Shown piece by piece: positions 34,911 to 44,477 of a stretch of 64,000 bases of DNA. Within the stretch, counting starts at the first letter, position 1; every line of letters starts with the position of its first letter. The stretch comes from an uncultured Lutibacter sp. (GTDB taxonomy: Bacteria > Bacteroidota > Bacteroidia > Flavobacteriales > Flavobacteriaceae), in the NCBI RefSeq assembly GCF_947495725.1, contig NZ_CANLZZ010000008.1, positions 1 through 64,000 of the forward strand, in the 5' to 3' direction. Under the pieces are notes generated by a model, which saw only the letters and a program-made list of their open reading frames with translations, had not been told where the DNA came from and made no database searches. The translations under genes were made by a program, and so were the position numbers.

Positions 34911-36776
34911 ATGAAATTTAATAGCTTACATATACTTATATTTATGATTGGCCTAACTTCCTTTGCTCAAAAAATAAATAGAATTGAACCTCCAAATTGG
35001 TGGGTTGGTATGGAAAATACTCAATTAGAATTAATGGTTTATGGAAAGTCAATTTCTGACTATGCCCCAGTAATTGAGGATAAAAAAATAGAATTACTTA
35101 CAGTTAAAAGAACCGAAAATAAAAACTATCTTTTTATAACTCTAGATGTTTCTAAATCAGAAGTTGGAACTTTTAAAATTGATTTCAAGAAAAAAGGAAA
35201 AAGAAATAATTTTAGCATTAACTATGAATTGAAACAACGCAGTATAGATTCAAAGCAAAGAAATGGTTTTGATAGTAGTGATGCAATTTATTTAATTACA
35301 CCAGATAGGTTTGCCAATGGAGAAATTTCAAATGATATTATAAAAGGTTTGAAAGAAACCAAAATAGATAGAAATCATGATTATGCACGTCATGGTGGAG
35401 ATATCAAAGGAATTACAGATCATTTAGATTACATAAATGATATGGGATTTACGGCAATTTGGTCAACTCCCGTATTAGAAAACGATATGAAGGAAAGTTC
35501 ATACCATGGGTATGCTATTACAGATCTATACAAGCCCGACCCAAGATTTGGTACTTTGAAAGAGTATATTTCCTTGGCAAAAAAGTCTAAAGAGAAAGGC
35601 TTAAAATTTATTATGGATCAAGTAGTAAATCATATTGGAATTGGACATTGGTGGATGAAAGATTTACCTTCAAAAAATTGGATTAATTATCAAAAAGAAT
35701 CATTAAACGGAAATTTGATTGTTACTAATCATAGAAGAACTACCAATCAAGATTTATATGCTTCAAAAAAAGATAAAGATTTAATGAATGATGGCTGGTT
35801 TGTTTCTTCAATGCCAGATTTAAATCAGAAAAATGAACTTCTTGCAACATATTTAATTCAAAATAGTATTTGGTGGATAGAAACTTTGGACTTATCTGGA
35901 ATCCGTCAAGATACTTATCCTTACCCAGATAAACAATTTATGAATGATTGGGCCGGAGCAATTATGGCTGAATACCCAAATTTTAGTATAGTGGGAGAGG
36001 AGTGGAGTTTAAATCCACTATTAGTTGGTTATTGGCAAAAAGGACATGAAAATAAAGATGGTTACGAGTCTAATTTAACTTCTACAATGGATTTTCCAAT
36101 GCAGCGAGCAATTGTAGAAGGGCTAAATGAAGATGAAGAATGGGATAAAGGTTTGGTGAAAATATACGAAGGTTTGGCAAATGATTTTGCCTATGCAAAC
36201 CCTAATGATATTATGATTTTCCCAGACAATCATGATATGAGTCGAATTTTCACTCAATTAAATGAAAATGTTATAAATACAAAAATGGCTTTAGGGTATT
36301 TGTTGGCCTTACCACGAATTGCTCAAGTGTACTACGGAACTGAAATTTTAATGAATGATACTGCAAAGCCAGGTGATCACGGTTTAATTCGTTCAGATTT
36401 CCCTGGTGGTTGGAAAGGCGATAAGGTAAATGCTTTTACAGGTAAAGGATTGTCAAAAGACCAAAAAGAAATGCAATCTTATCTGAAAAAAGTATTGAAT
36501 TATAGAAAAAATAGTGAAGCAATACACTCGGGTGAAACAGTTCATTTTGCTCCAGATAACGGAGTTTATGTTTTATTTAGAATTATAGAAAATGAAGTTG
36601 TTACTGTTATTCTGAATAAGAATTCAAAAAATATTGAACTTGATTTAACTCGTTTTGAAGAAATTGGTTTGCAAGGTAAAAATGTACAAAATATTATATC
36701 GGGAAAATCATTTATTTGGCAAAAAAAATTAAAACTTGAGGCCAAGGGAATAACTATTTTAACTACAAAAATGTAA
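34911..36776 (+). CDS. Periplasmic GH13 cyclomaltodextrinase/neopullulanase (SusA-like)
   Basis: A 621-residue enzyme with a signal peptide (ending at TSFAQ, residue 20), an N-terminal cyclomaltodextrinase Ig-like domain (IEPPNWWVGMENTQLELMVYG), a GH13 barrel and a C-terminal beta domain. Catalytic residues: nucleophile Asp334 in GIRQDTYPYP, acid Glu363 in VGEEW, Asp442 in PDNHDMSR. It would hydrolyse imported maltodextrins, cyclodextrins or pullulan fragments in the periplasm. It follows the GH65 gene by 16 bases. It is the last gene before the first repeat-rich gap. Confidence 0.94.
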   Translation: MKFNSLHILIFMIGLTSFAQKINRIEPPNWWVGMENTQLELMVYGKSISDYAPVIEDKKIELLTVKRTENKNYLFITLDVSKSEVGTFKIDFKKKGKRNNFSINYELKQRSIDSKQRNGFDSSDAIYLITPDRFANGEISNDIIKGLKETKIDRNHDYARHGGDIKGITDHLDYINDMGFTAIWSTPVLENDMKESSYHGYAITDLYKPDPRFGTLKEYISLAKKSKEKGLKFIMDQVVNHIGIGHWWMKDLPSKNWINYQKESLNGNLIVTNHRRTTNQDLYASKKDKDLMNDGWFVSSMPDLNQKNELLATYLIQNSIWWIETLDLSGIRQDTYPYPDKQFMNDWAGAIMAEYPNFSIVGEEWSLNPLLVGYWQKGHENKDGYESNLTSTMDFPMQRAIVEGLNEDEEWDKGLVKIYEGLANDFAYANPNDIMIFPDNHDMSRIFTQLNENVINTKMALGYLLALPRIAQVYYGTEILMNDTAKPGDHGLIRSDFPGGWKGDKVNAFTGKGLSKDQKEMQSYLKKVLNYRKNSEAIHSGETVHFAPDNGVYVLFRIIENEVVTVILNKNSKNIELDLTRFEEIGLQGKNVQNIISGKSFIWQKKLKLEAKGITILTTKM

Positions 36777-36784
36777 GTTGTAAT

Positions 36785-36924
36785 TTCGATAGAACGAGGT
36801 ACAAGCGACGAGAAATCTCACATTCTAAACTAAATTTGATTCAGATTCTTCATTTCGTTCAGAATGACAAAAATATAATTCCTATGTGTTATGCTGAACT
36901 TGTTGAAGTTTAAGTAGAAATCTA
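36785..36924. repeat. Repeat-derived intergenic DNA left of the esterase gene
   Basis: The 175-base gap has no gene. Pieces resemble intergenic palindromic repeats common in flavobacteria: a GAACGAGGTACAAGCGACGAGAAATCTC piece, a half-element at 36844-36870 (GATTCTTCATTTCGTTCAGA, then ATGACAA), and TATGCTGAACTTGTTGAAG near 36890. The half-element at 36844-36870 is an inverted copy of 38115-38144. Confidence 0.6.
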
Positions 36925-36951
36925 TAAGTAATTAGAATAAAACTATTAATA

Positions 36952-37920
36952 ATGAAAAAAATAACAATCCTTTTCTTAATAGCACTCATCTCAATCTCGT
37001 GTAAACAAAACACAAAAGTTGAAGCGCAAAACAAAGTTCCAAAAGTTCAATTTTCAGATTATAAAGGAAAATTAGCTTCAGGAACTATAAAAACAATAGA
37101 TTCGATACAATCTAAATATGTTCGCCCAAGAACAGTTGATGTTTGGTTGCCAGAAGGTTATTCAGAAAATGAAAAATATGCTGTTTTGTATATGCACGAT
37201 GGACAAATGTTGTTTGATGCAAATTCAACTTGGAACAAACAAGAGTGGAAAATTGACGAAATAATGAGTCAATTAATGGAAGAAAATAAGATCAGAAAAA
37301 CCATTGTTGTAGCAATTTGGAATCATGCAGATATACGTCATCCAAATTATTATCCACAAAAACCATTTGAAACGCTACCTAAAAAGTTTTTAGATTCAAT
37401 TATTACAGTTGGAAAAAAACAATACGGAAGTGATTTTAAATCACCAGATTCTGACAATTATTTAAAGTTTATTGTTGAAGAAGTAAAGCCAGTAATTGAT
37501 GCTAATTTTTCAGTGTTTGCAAACCCAGAAAATACTTTTGTTTCAGGTTCAAGTATGGGAGGTTTAATTTCAATGTATGCCTTGTGTGAATATCCAAATG
37601 TGTTTGGAGGAGCAGCTTGTTTGTCAACGCATTGGCCTGGAATTAAACCTTTTGAAGGAAATCCAGTACCAGAAACATTTTTTAAATATTTGGAAGAAAA
37701 TTTACCATCGCCAAAAACCCATAAAATCTATTTTGACTATGGAACTGAAACTTTAGATAAATACTATTTACCATACCAACATAGAGTAGATGAGGTGTTG
37801 AAATTAAATGGCTTTGATGAGTCAAATTCAAGAAATTTAAAATTTGAAGATCACGATCATTCAGAAAATTCTTGGAATCAACGTTTTCAATTTCCTGCAG
37901 AGTTTTTATTGAAGGAGTAA
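36952..37920 (+). CDS. Putative esterase lipoprotein (esterase D / enterochelin-esterase fold)
   Basis: A 322-residue alpha/beta-hydrolase with a lipobox (LISISC, Cys17). The nucleophile elbow is GSSMGG with Ser201. A late FEDHDHSENSW supplies a likely catalytic His and acid. VDVWLPEGYSENEKYAVLYMHDGQMLFD is the typical start of this fold. The segment after Cys17 (KQNTK) lacks acidic surface-export residues, so it is likely periplasmic. Its substrate is not evident: family members cleave acyl esters, siderophores or lactones. It lies among alpha-glucosidases but is bracketed by repeat-rich gaps (36785-36924 and 37926-38144), suggesting it was inserted. It might remove acyl groups from modified glucans. 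Confidence 0.85.
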   Translation: MKKITILFLIALISISCKQNTKVEAQNKVPKVQFSDYKGKLASGTIKTIDSIQSKYVRPRTVDVWLPEGYSENEKYAVLYMHDGQMLFDANSTWNKQEWKIDEIMSQLMEENKIRKTIVVAIWNHADIRHPNYYPQKPFETLPKKFLDSIITVGKKQYGSDFKSPDSDNYLKFIVEEVKPVIDANFSVFANPENTFVSGSSMGGLISMYALCEYPNVFGGAACLSTHWPGIKPFEGNPVPETFFKYLEENLPSPKTHKIYFDYGTETLDKYYLPYQHRVDEVLKLNGFDESNSRNLKFEDHDHSENSWNQRFQFPAEFLLKE

Positions 37921-37926
37921 AAATAC

Positions 37927-38000
37927 GTCATTACGAAGGAGGTACGACTGAAGTAATCTTTTCATCAATTAGAAAATTACCTCAATTCATTCGTAATGAC
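37927..38000. repeat. Palindromic element with perfect 11-bp inverted ends
   Basis: GTCATTACGAA at 37927-37937 is exactly inverted as TTCGTAATGAC at 37990-38000. The inside (GGAGGTACGACTGAAGTAATC...) resembles the GTCATTGCGAGGAACGAAGCAATC repeats frequent in Bacteroidota genomes. It starts six bases behind the esterase stop. Confidence 0.75.
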
Positions 38001-38021
38001 AAATATTATATAAAAAATAAA

Positions 38022-38107
38022 TGTCATACCTGTGAAAACAGGTATCCATTAATATATGGGTTAACATTTTTGCGAGTATTATAGATTCCTGCCTATACAG
38101 TAATGAC
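38022..38107. repeat. Degenerate GTCATTCCTGC...GCAGGAATGAC-type palindromic repeat
   Basis: The left half TGTCATACCTGTGAAAACAG with GTATCC contains an inner hairpin (TACCTGT/ACAGGTA). The right half is GATTCCTGCCTATACAGTAATGACA. Outer TGTCAT and ATGACA ends pair. It looks like a decayed copy of the widespread GTCATTCCTGCG repeat family; the family assignment is from memory. Confidence 0.65.
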
Positions 38108-38114
38108 AAAAAAG

Positions 38115-38144
38115 TTGTCATTCTAAACGATAGTGAAGAATCTC
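38115..38144. repeat. GTCATTCTGAAC-type repeat half, inverted relative to 36844-36870
   Basis: TTGTCATTCTAAACGATAGT followed by GAAGAATCTC matches the reverse complement of 36844-36870 at about 25 of 30 positions. With its partner it brackets the esterase gene as an inverted pair facing inward. Confidence 0.65.
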
Positions 38145-38176
38145 TTATAACAAGTAAAAGTTTAAAGAAGAAATTA

Positions 38177-40597
38177 ATGAAATCATTAAAACTAACAATA
38201 TTACTACTCATTTTTTCAACAATTTTCTATGCGCAAAATCCAAATAGAAAATTAGAAAAAGTAACCAAATTTGGAAGTTATGTTGAAGTAAAAACCAATG
38301 ACGGAGTTTACAGATTTCAACCTTACGGAAACGAAATTATAGAAACATCATTCATTCCAAAAGGTGAAACGTTCAACCCAAATTCTCACGCAGTAGTTTT
38401 AAAAACCAAAGCTGTTGCAATGAAAATTGTTGAAACTTCAGGAATGACTGAAATAAAAATGAAAGATATTTCAGTAAAAATAAATCATTCGCCTTTTCAA
38501 ATTTCATATTACTACGAAGACAATTTTTTAATTTCAGAAAAGAGAGGTTATTTTAAAGTGAAGCACGAACCAATGAATTTGGTAAAAGGCAATATTGTTG
38601 CTGAAGAAACCGAACGTTTGGAATTCAACCTAACGCAAGACGAAGTTTTGTATGGTGGTGGAGCAAGAGCTTTAGGAATGAATAGAAGAGGAAACAGATT
38701 GCCATTATACAACAGAGCACATTATGGTTATGAAACACATTCGGAATTAATGAATTTTACGCTTCCAGTAATGTATTCTTCAAAAATGTATGCCATTCAC
38801 TTTGACAATGCTCCAATTGGATATTTAGATTTTGATAGTAAACATAATAACACATTAACTTACGAAACCATTTCAGGAAGAAAAACCTATCAAGTTATTG
38901 CAGGTGACGATTGGGAAGAAGTTGTTGAAAATTATGTGAGTTTAACTGGTTTTCAACCTTTAATTCCACGTTGGGCGCTGGGTAATTTTTCCAGTAGATT
39001 TGGATATCATTCTGAAAAAGAAACTGTTAAAACTATTGAAGAGTTTCAAAAAGAAGAAATTCCTGTAGATGCTATAATTTTGGATTTATATTGGTTTGGA
39101 AAGGAAGTAAAAGGCACAATGGGTAATTTGAAATTTGATAGAGATTCGTTTCCAAATCCTAAAAAAATGGTAGCCGATTTAAAAGAAAAAGGTGTAAAAA
39201 CCATTTTAATTACCGAGCCATTTGTATTAACAACTTCAAACCGTTGGGAGGAAGCGGTTGAAAAAGATATTTTAGGAAAAACAAAAGATGGAAAACCATA
39301 TACCTACGATTTCTATTTTGGAAATACGGGAATTATAGACATTTTCAGCCAAAAAGGAAATGACTGGTTTTGGAATATTTACAAAGATTTAAAAAGCTAT
39401 GGAGTAGAAGGTTGGTGGGGAGATTTAGGTGAGCCAGAAGTGCATCCGTCAGATTTATTACACGCAACCGGAATAGCCGATGAGGTTCATAATATTTATG
39501 GTAGCGAATGGGCAAAACTTATTGCAAAAGGTTACGAAAAAGAATTCCCAAATGAGCGACCATTTATTTTAATGCGTGCAGGTTATTCAGGAGCGCAACA
39601 TTATGGAATGATTCCGTGGTCGGGTGATGTGAATAGAACTTGGGGAGGATTAAAACCACAAATGGAAATCTCATTACAAATGGGAATGCAAGGTTTGGCA
39701 TTTATGCATTCAGATTTAGGTGGGTTTGCTGGGCCAAATTTAGATGATGAATTGTACACACGTTGGTTACAATACGGAGTTTTTCAGCCAATTTATCGTC
39801 CGCACGCGCAAGAAGATGTTCCATCAGAACCAGTTTTTAGAGAAGAAAAGACAAAACTATTAGCAAAAAAGGCTATAGAATTACGTTACAGTTTGTTGCC
39901 TTATAATTATAATTTAGCTTTTGAAAATAATCAAAAAGGAACACCATTAATGCGCCCATTATTTTTTGAAGGTGAAGGCTTAACTGAAGTTGATAAAACA
40001 TATTTATGGGGAGATTCATTTTTGGTAAGCCCAGTAACTTCAGCAGGTATAAAAGAGCAAGAAGTAGTTTTTCCAAAAGGTTCGAATTGGTATAATTTTT
40101 ATACCGAAGAAAAAGTGGAAGGCGGTCAAACAAAAACTGTTCAGTTAAAAGAAGAAAACATTCCAACGTATGTGCGTGGAGGTTCATTTATTCCAATGAT
40201 TCAGCCAATTCAAAACACTTCAACATACAATTTAGATAAGTTCGATTTACATTTTTATTATGAAGAAGGAATTGATGAAGTAGATTACAGTTTGTATAAT
40301 GATGATGGTGAAACTAAAGATGCTTTTGAAAAAGGAATGTTTGAAATTCTGGTGTTTGAAGCAGACCAAGAAAAAAGTTGGTTTGAGTTTGATTTTGAAG
40401 CTGAAACTGGTAAAAAACTTCAAACTTCAACAAAAGAAATTAAATTAATAATTCATAATATTAAAAAGCTTCCGAAGAAAGTGAAAGTTGGAAGAAAATC
40501 TTTCAATAATTTCAAATATAATTCAGAAAAAAGAACTTTAAATATTCCTTTTGTGTGGAATACTTCAGAAGAAAAATCAATCAGAATAAAATTTTAA
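38177..40597 (+). CDS. GH31 alpha-glucosidase
   Basis: An 806-residue retaining glycosidase with a signal peptide (ending IFYAQ, residue 21), an N-terminal beta domain, a barrel and C-terminal beta domains. Catalytic residues: nucleophile Asp416 in WWGDLGEPEVHP and acid/base Asp484 in WSGDVNRTW. HSDLGGF and RWLQYGVFQPIYRPH are conserved family segments. It would release glucose from the non-reducing end of oligosaccharides in the periplasm; alpha-1,6 or alpha-1,3 preference is possible and not decidable here. It stops three bases before the following GH13 gene. Confidence 0.94.
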   Translation: MKSLKLTILLLIFSTIFYAQNPNRKLEKVTKFGSYVEVKTNDGVYRFQPYGNEIIETSFIPKGETFNPNSHAVVLKTKAVAMKIVETSGMTEIKMKDISVKINHSPFQISYYYEDNFLISEKRGYFKVKHEPMNLVKGNIVAEETERLEFNLTQDEVLYGGGARALGMNRRGNRLPLYNRAHYGYETHSELMNFTLPVMYSSKMYAIHFDNAPIGYLDFDSKHNNTLTYETISGRKTYQVIAGDDWEEVVENYVSLTGFQPLIPRWALGNFSSRFGYHSEKETVKTIEEFQKEEIPVDAIILDLYWFGKEVKGTMGNLKFDRDSFPNPKKMVADLKEKGVKTILITEPFVLTTSNRWEEAVEKDILGKTKDGKPYTYDFYFGNTGIIDIFSQKGNDWFWNIYKDLKSYGVEGWWGDLGEPEVHPSDLLHATGIADEVHNIYGSEWAKLIAKGYEKEFPNERPFILMRAGYSGAQHYGMIPWSGDVNRTWGGLKPQMEISLQMGMQGLAFMHSDLGGFAGPNLDDELYTRWLQYGVFQPIYRPHAQEDVPSEPVFREEKTKLLAKKAIELRYSLLPYNYNLAFENNQKGTPLMRPLFFEGEGLTEVDKTYLWGDSFLVSPVTSAGIKEQEVVFPKGSNWYNFYTEEKVEGGQTKTVQLKEENIPTYVRGGSFIPMIQPIQNTSTYNLDKFDLHFYYEEGIDEVDYSLYNDDGETKDAFEKGMFEILVFEADQEKSWFEFDFEAETGKKLQTSTKEIKLIIHNIKKLPKKVKVGRKSFNNFKYNSEKRTLNIPFVWNTSEEKSIRIKF

Positions 40598-40600
40598 CCA

Positions 40601-42316
40601 ATGCAAAAATTAAGTTTCCTTTTAATCGTTTTATTAACACTAACAAGCTGTAAAGAAAAATCAGCTAAAGTTATGGAACCTACAAAACCAGAAGTGCCAT
40701 TTATATGGGAAAATGCAAACATTTATTTTATGTTAACCGACCGTTTTAATAACGGAGATACTTCAAACGATTTAAGTTTTAACAGAAAAGACAATGCCGC
40801 AAAATTAAGAGGTTTTAAAGGTGGTGATTTAAAAGGTGTAATTCAAAAAGTAGAAGAAGGCTATTTTACCGATTTAGGTGTAAATGCACTTTGGATGACA
40901 CCAATTTTAGAACAAATTCACGGAGCTGTTGATGAAGGAACAGGTCTTTCTTATGGTTTTCACGGGTATTGGACAAAAGATTGGACAACGTTAGATCCTA
41001 ATTTTGGAACAAAAGAAGATTTAAAAAAGTTAATAGAAGCAGCGCACAAAAAGGGAATTAGAATAGTTTTAGATGCAGTTATTAACCATACTGGACCGGT
41101 AACTGAAAAAGATCCAGTTTGGCCAAATGAATGGGTAAGAACAGAACCTCAATGTAATTATCAAGATTACGAAAGTACAGTTTCATGTACGTTGGTTAAA
41201 AATTTACCAGATATTAAAACTGAAAGTGTTGAAAATGTTGAATTGCCGAAACAATTGGTTGAAAAATGGAAAGCTGAAGGTAGATATGAACAAGAAGTTA
41301 AGGAATTAGACGAATTTTTTAAGCGTACGGGTTACCCAAGAGCTCCAAAATATTATATAATGAAATGGCTATCAGATTATATTACAGAGTTTGGAATTGA
41401 CGGTTATAGAGCTGATACTGTAAAACATACAGAAGAAAATGTTTGGCAAGATTTTAAATCGGTTTGCGATGCTGCTTTTGCTGAATTTAAACAAAGTAAT
41501 CCTGAAAAAGTTATAGATGATAATCCGTTTTATTTAGTAGGTGAAGTATATAATTATGGAATTTCAGGAGGTAAATATTTCGATTTTGGAGATAAAAAAG
41601 TGAATTATTTTGATGATAAATTCACAAGCCAAATAAATTTTGAATTCAAATGGAATGCAAAACAACAGAGTTATGAGGAACTATTTTCTAGATATTCTTC
41701 TATTTTAAATAATGAATTAAAAGGTTTTGGAGTATTAAACTACATAAGTTCACACGACGATGGTCAACCTTTTGACCCAAGTAGAGAAAAACCATTTGAA
41801 TCGGCAAACAGATTGTTGTTAAGCCCTGGTTCTGCACAAATTTATTACGGAGATGAATCTGCTCGTCCTTTAATTATTGAAGGAGCAAATGGAGATGCAA
41901 ACCTTCGTTCTTTAATGAATTGGGATGATATTCAAAATAATCCAAAAACAAAAGAAATTTTAACGCATTGGCAAAAATTAGGAACTTTTAGAAGTAATCA
42001 TCCAAGTGTTGGGGCAGGAGTTCATAAAATGATTTCTCAAGAACCTTATATTTTTCAAAGAACTTATATAAAAGGTGATTTTAAAGATAAAGTTGTTATT
42101 GGTTTAGATCTTAATGTAGGTGAAAAAGAAATGAATGTTGGAGAAATTTTTTCTGAAGGAGCGATTTTAAAAGATTTTTATTCAGGAGAAGAGGTTTTTG
42201 TAATAGAAGGTAAAGTTGTGGTTGATTCGCCTTTCAGAATAGTGTTATTAGGGGAGATTAATGCAAAAATTCATTCACCTTTTATAAGTTTTGGAGGAGA
42301 ATCTAATCATAGTTAA
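40601..42316 (+). CDS. GH13 alpha-amylase family lipoprotein
   Basis: A 571-residue protein with lipobox LLTLTSC (Cys17) and Lys-rich residues after it, so probably facing the periplasm. Barrel motifs: VLDAVINHTG, nucleophile Asp272 in GYRADTVKHTEE, acid Glu315 in LVGEVYNYG, Asp386 in SSHDDGQPF. There is no added binding module. It starts three bases behind the GH31 gene. It is a candidate maltogenic or exo-acting amylase; exact product unknown. It is one of three GH13 genes in the right arm and differs from the other two in its central insert (residues about 185-255). Confidence 0.92.
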   Translation: MQKLSFLLIVLLTLTSCKEKSAKVMEPTKPEVPFIWENANIYFMLTDRFNNGDTSNDLSFNRKDNAAKLRGFKGGDLKGVIQKVEEGYFTDLGVNALWMTPILEQIHGAVDEGTGLSYGFHGYWTKDWTTLDPNFGTKEDLKKLIEAAHKKGIRIVLDAVINHTGPVTEKDPVWPNEWVRTEPQCNYQDYESTVSCTLVKNLPDIKTESVENVELPKQLVEKWKAEGRYEQEVKELDEFFKRTGYPRAPKYYIMKWLSDYITEFGIDGYRADTVKHTEENVWQDFKSVCDAAFAEFKQSNPEKVIDDNPFYLVGEVYNYGISGGKYFDFGDKKVNYFDDKFTSQINFEFKWNAKQQSYEELFSRYSSILNNELKGFGVLNYISSHDDGQPFDPSREKPFESANRLLLSPGSAQIYYGDESARPLIIEGANGDANLRSLMNWDDIQNNPKTKEILTHWQKLGTFRSNHPSVGAGVHKMISQEPYIFQRTYIKGDFKDKVVIGLDLNVGEKEMNVGEIFSEGAILKDFYSGEEVFVIEGKVVVDSPFRIVLLGEINAKIHSPFISFGGESNHS

Positions 42317-42357
42317 AATATAAATTGAATTCAATTATTTAAATAAAATTATTAGCA

Positions 42358-44469
42358 ATGAATTACCTGAAATTCACAACTATACTAATGAGTGTTGTAT
42401 TTTTATCTTGTACTAAAAAGAACGAAACTACAATTACGTCACCTGATAAAAACATTCAGGTCAATTTTGAGTTAAGTGCTGAAGGTGTACCAACCTATTC
42501 AGTTTCTCATAAAAAGAATCTGGTGGTAAAACCTTCACAATTAGGTTTTGAATTTGAAAATTTACCTTCATTTTACAATGGATTTGAAATTTTGAATGCC
42601 ACTTCCACTTCGTTTAAAGAAGAATGGAAAATGCCTTGGGGGGAACAACTTTTAGTTAAAAACAATTACAACCAGTTAAAAATTGAATTACAAGAAACTT
42701 CAGAATTAAATAGAAAATTAAACATTGTTTTTAGAGTTTTTGATGATGGTATTGGATTTAGATACGAATTTCCAGAACAAGATAACTTTAAAGAAGTTTT
42801 AATTACTGAAGAAAATACCGAGTTTAATTTAACGGGAGATCACAAAGTATGGTGGATTCCTGGAGATTGGGATATTTACGAGCATTTGTACAATACCACA
42901 AAGTTTAGTGAAATTGATGCGCAGCAATTTGTTGGGCATAAAAATTTAGCGCAAACTTCTATTCCAAATAATGCGGTAAATACTCCGGTGACAATGAAAA
43001 CCGAAAGTGGTTTACATTTAAGTTTTCACGAAGCTAGTTTGGTAGATTATTCGGGGATGACTTTGCAAGTTGAACCAGAGAGTTTTAAAATGAAAAGTGT
43101 GTTGGTTGGTTCAAAAAACCACGATTATAAAGTGAAGCAAACAGTTCCTTTTAACACACCTTGGAGAACTATTCAAATTGAAGAAGAAGCGAAAGATTTA
43201 ATTGCTTCAAATTTAATTTTGAATTTAAACGAGCCAAATAAATTAGGAGATGTTTCGTGGTTTAAACCAATGAAATATACTGGTATTTGGTGGGAAATGC
43301 ATTTGGGTAAATCTTCTTGGGATTATGGAATGGAGAATGTTAATGGAGAATGGAAAGATACTGGAAAAGCGCACGAAAAACACGGAGCAACAACAGAGAA
43401 CACTAAAAAATTCATAGACTTTTCAGCAAAAAATAACATTGGAGGTGTTTTAGTTGAAGGTTGGAATACAGGTTGGGAACATTGGATTGGTTTTGAAGAT
43501 AGAGAAGGTGTTTTTGATTTTGTAACTCCATATCCAGATTACGATTTGCAAGAAGTTGTTCGTTACGGAAAAGAAAAAGGGGTAGACATAATTATGCATC
43601 ACGAAACTTCTGCAGCTACTCAAACTTATGAAAAACAACAAGACACTGCTTATGCGTTAATGCAAAGTTTAGGAATTCACGCAGTAAAAACGGGTTATGT
43701 GGGGAAAATTATTCCGAAGGGAGAATTTCATCACGGTCAGTATATGGTTAATCAGTATAACAATGCAGTAATTAAAGCCGCAAAATATCAAGTAGCAATT
43801 AATGCACATGAGCCAATTAAAGCCACAGGATTGCGCAGAACCTATCCAAATACTATTTCTCGTGAAGGATTACGCGGGCAAGAATTTAATGCTTGGTCTA
43901 GCGATGGCGGAAATCCACCAGAACATTTGCCAATTGTAGCATTTACAAGAATGTTAGCGGGTCCAATTGATTATACACCCGGAATTTTCAATATTAAATT
44001 CAACGAGTATAAAAAAGACAATCAAGTAAATACAACTATTGCGCAAGAATTAGCTTTATATGTGGTAATTTATAGTCCAGTTCAAATGGCGGCAGATTTA
44101 GTGGAACATTATGAAGGGAATCCAGCTTTACAATTTATAAAAGATGTTGGTGTAGATTGGCAACAAACAAAAGTTTTAAATGGTGAAATTGGAGATTTTG
44201 TTACAATTGCACGCAAGGAACGAACTTCAGAAAATTGGTTTGTAGGTGGAATTACAGATGAAAACCCTCGTGATATGGAAATTGATTTTTCATTTTTAGA
44301 TGAAGGAGTTATCTACGAAGCAACCATTTACGAAGATGGAAAAAATGCACATTGGAATAAAAATCCAACTGATTTAAATATTAGAACCATAGAGATAACA
44401 AATAAATCAAAAGAGAAATTTTATCTTGTTGAAGGAGGAGGTTTCGCTGTTAGTTTGATTAAAAAATAA
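42358..44469 (+). CDS. susB: GH97 alpha-glucosidase lipoprotein (SusB-like)
   Basis: A 703-residue enzyme with lipobox VVFLSC (Cys18), an N-terminal beta-supersandwich (SPDKNIQVNFELSAEGVPTYSVS), a barrel and a C-terminal beta domain. HHETSA (Glu416) and NAHEPIKATG (Glu485) carry Glu residues at positions used by the inverting, SusB-type branch of GH97, rather than the Asp of the retaining alpha-galactosidase branch. It would release glucose from maltodextrins in the periplasm. It follows the GH13 gene by 41 bases and precedes the last GH13 by eight. Confidence 0.94.
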   Translation: MNYLKFTTILMSVVFLSCTKKNETTITSPDKNIQVNFELSAEGVPTYSVSHKKNLVVKPSQLGFEFENLPSFYNGFEILNATSTSFKEEWKMPWGEQLLVKNNYNQLKIELQETSELNRKLNIVFRVFDDGIGFRYEFPEQDNFKEVLITEENTEFNLTGDHKVWWIPGDWDIYEHLYNTTKFSEIDAQQFVGHKNLAQTSIPNNAVNTPVTMKTESGLHLSFHEASLVDYSGMTLQVEPESFKMKSVLVGSKNHDYKVKQTVPFNTPWRTIQIEEEAKDLIASNLILNLNEPNKLGDVSWFKPMKYTGIWWEMHLGKSSWDYGMENVNGEWKDTGKAHEKHGATTENTKKFIDFSAKNNIGGVLVEGWNTGWEHWIGFEDREGVFDFVTPYPDYDLQEVVRYGKEKGVDIIMHHETSAATQTYEKQQDTAYALMQSLGIHAVKTGYVGKIIPKGEFHHGQYMVNQYNNAVIKAAKYQVAINAHEPIKATGLRRTYPNTISREGLRGQEFNAWSSDGGNPPEHLPIVAFTRMLAGPIDYTPGIFNIKFNEYKKDNQVNTTIAQELALYVVIYSPVQMAADLVEHYEGNPALQFIKDVGVDWQQTKVLNGEIGDFVTIARKERTSENWFVGGITDENPRDMEIDFSFLDEGVIYEATIYEDGKNAHWNKNPTDLNIRTIEITNKSKEKFYLVEGGGFAVSLIKK

Positions 44470-44477
44470 AATAAATT

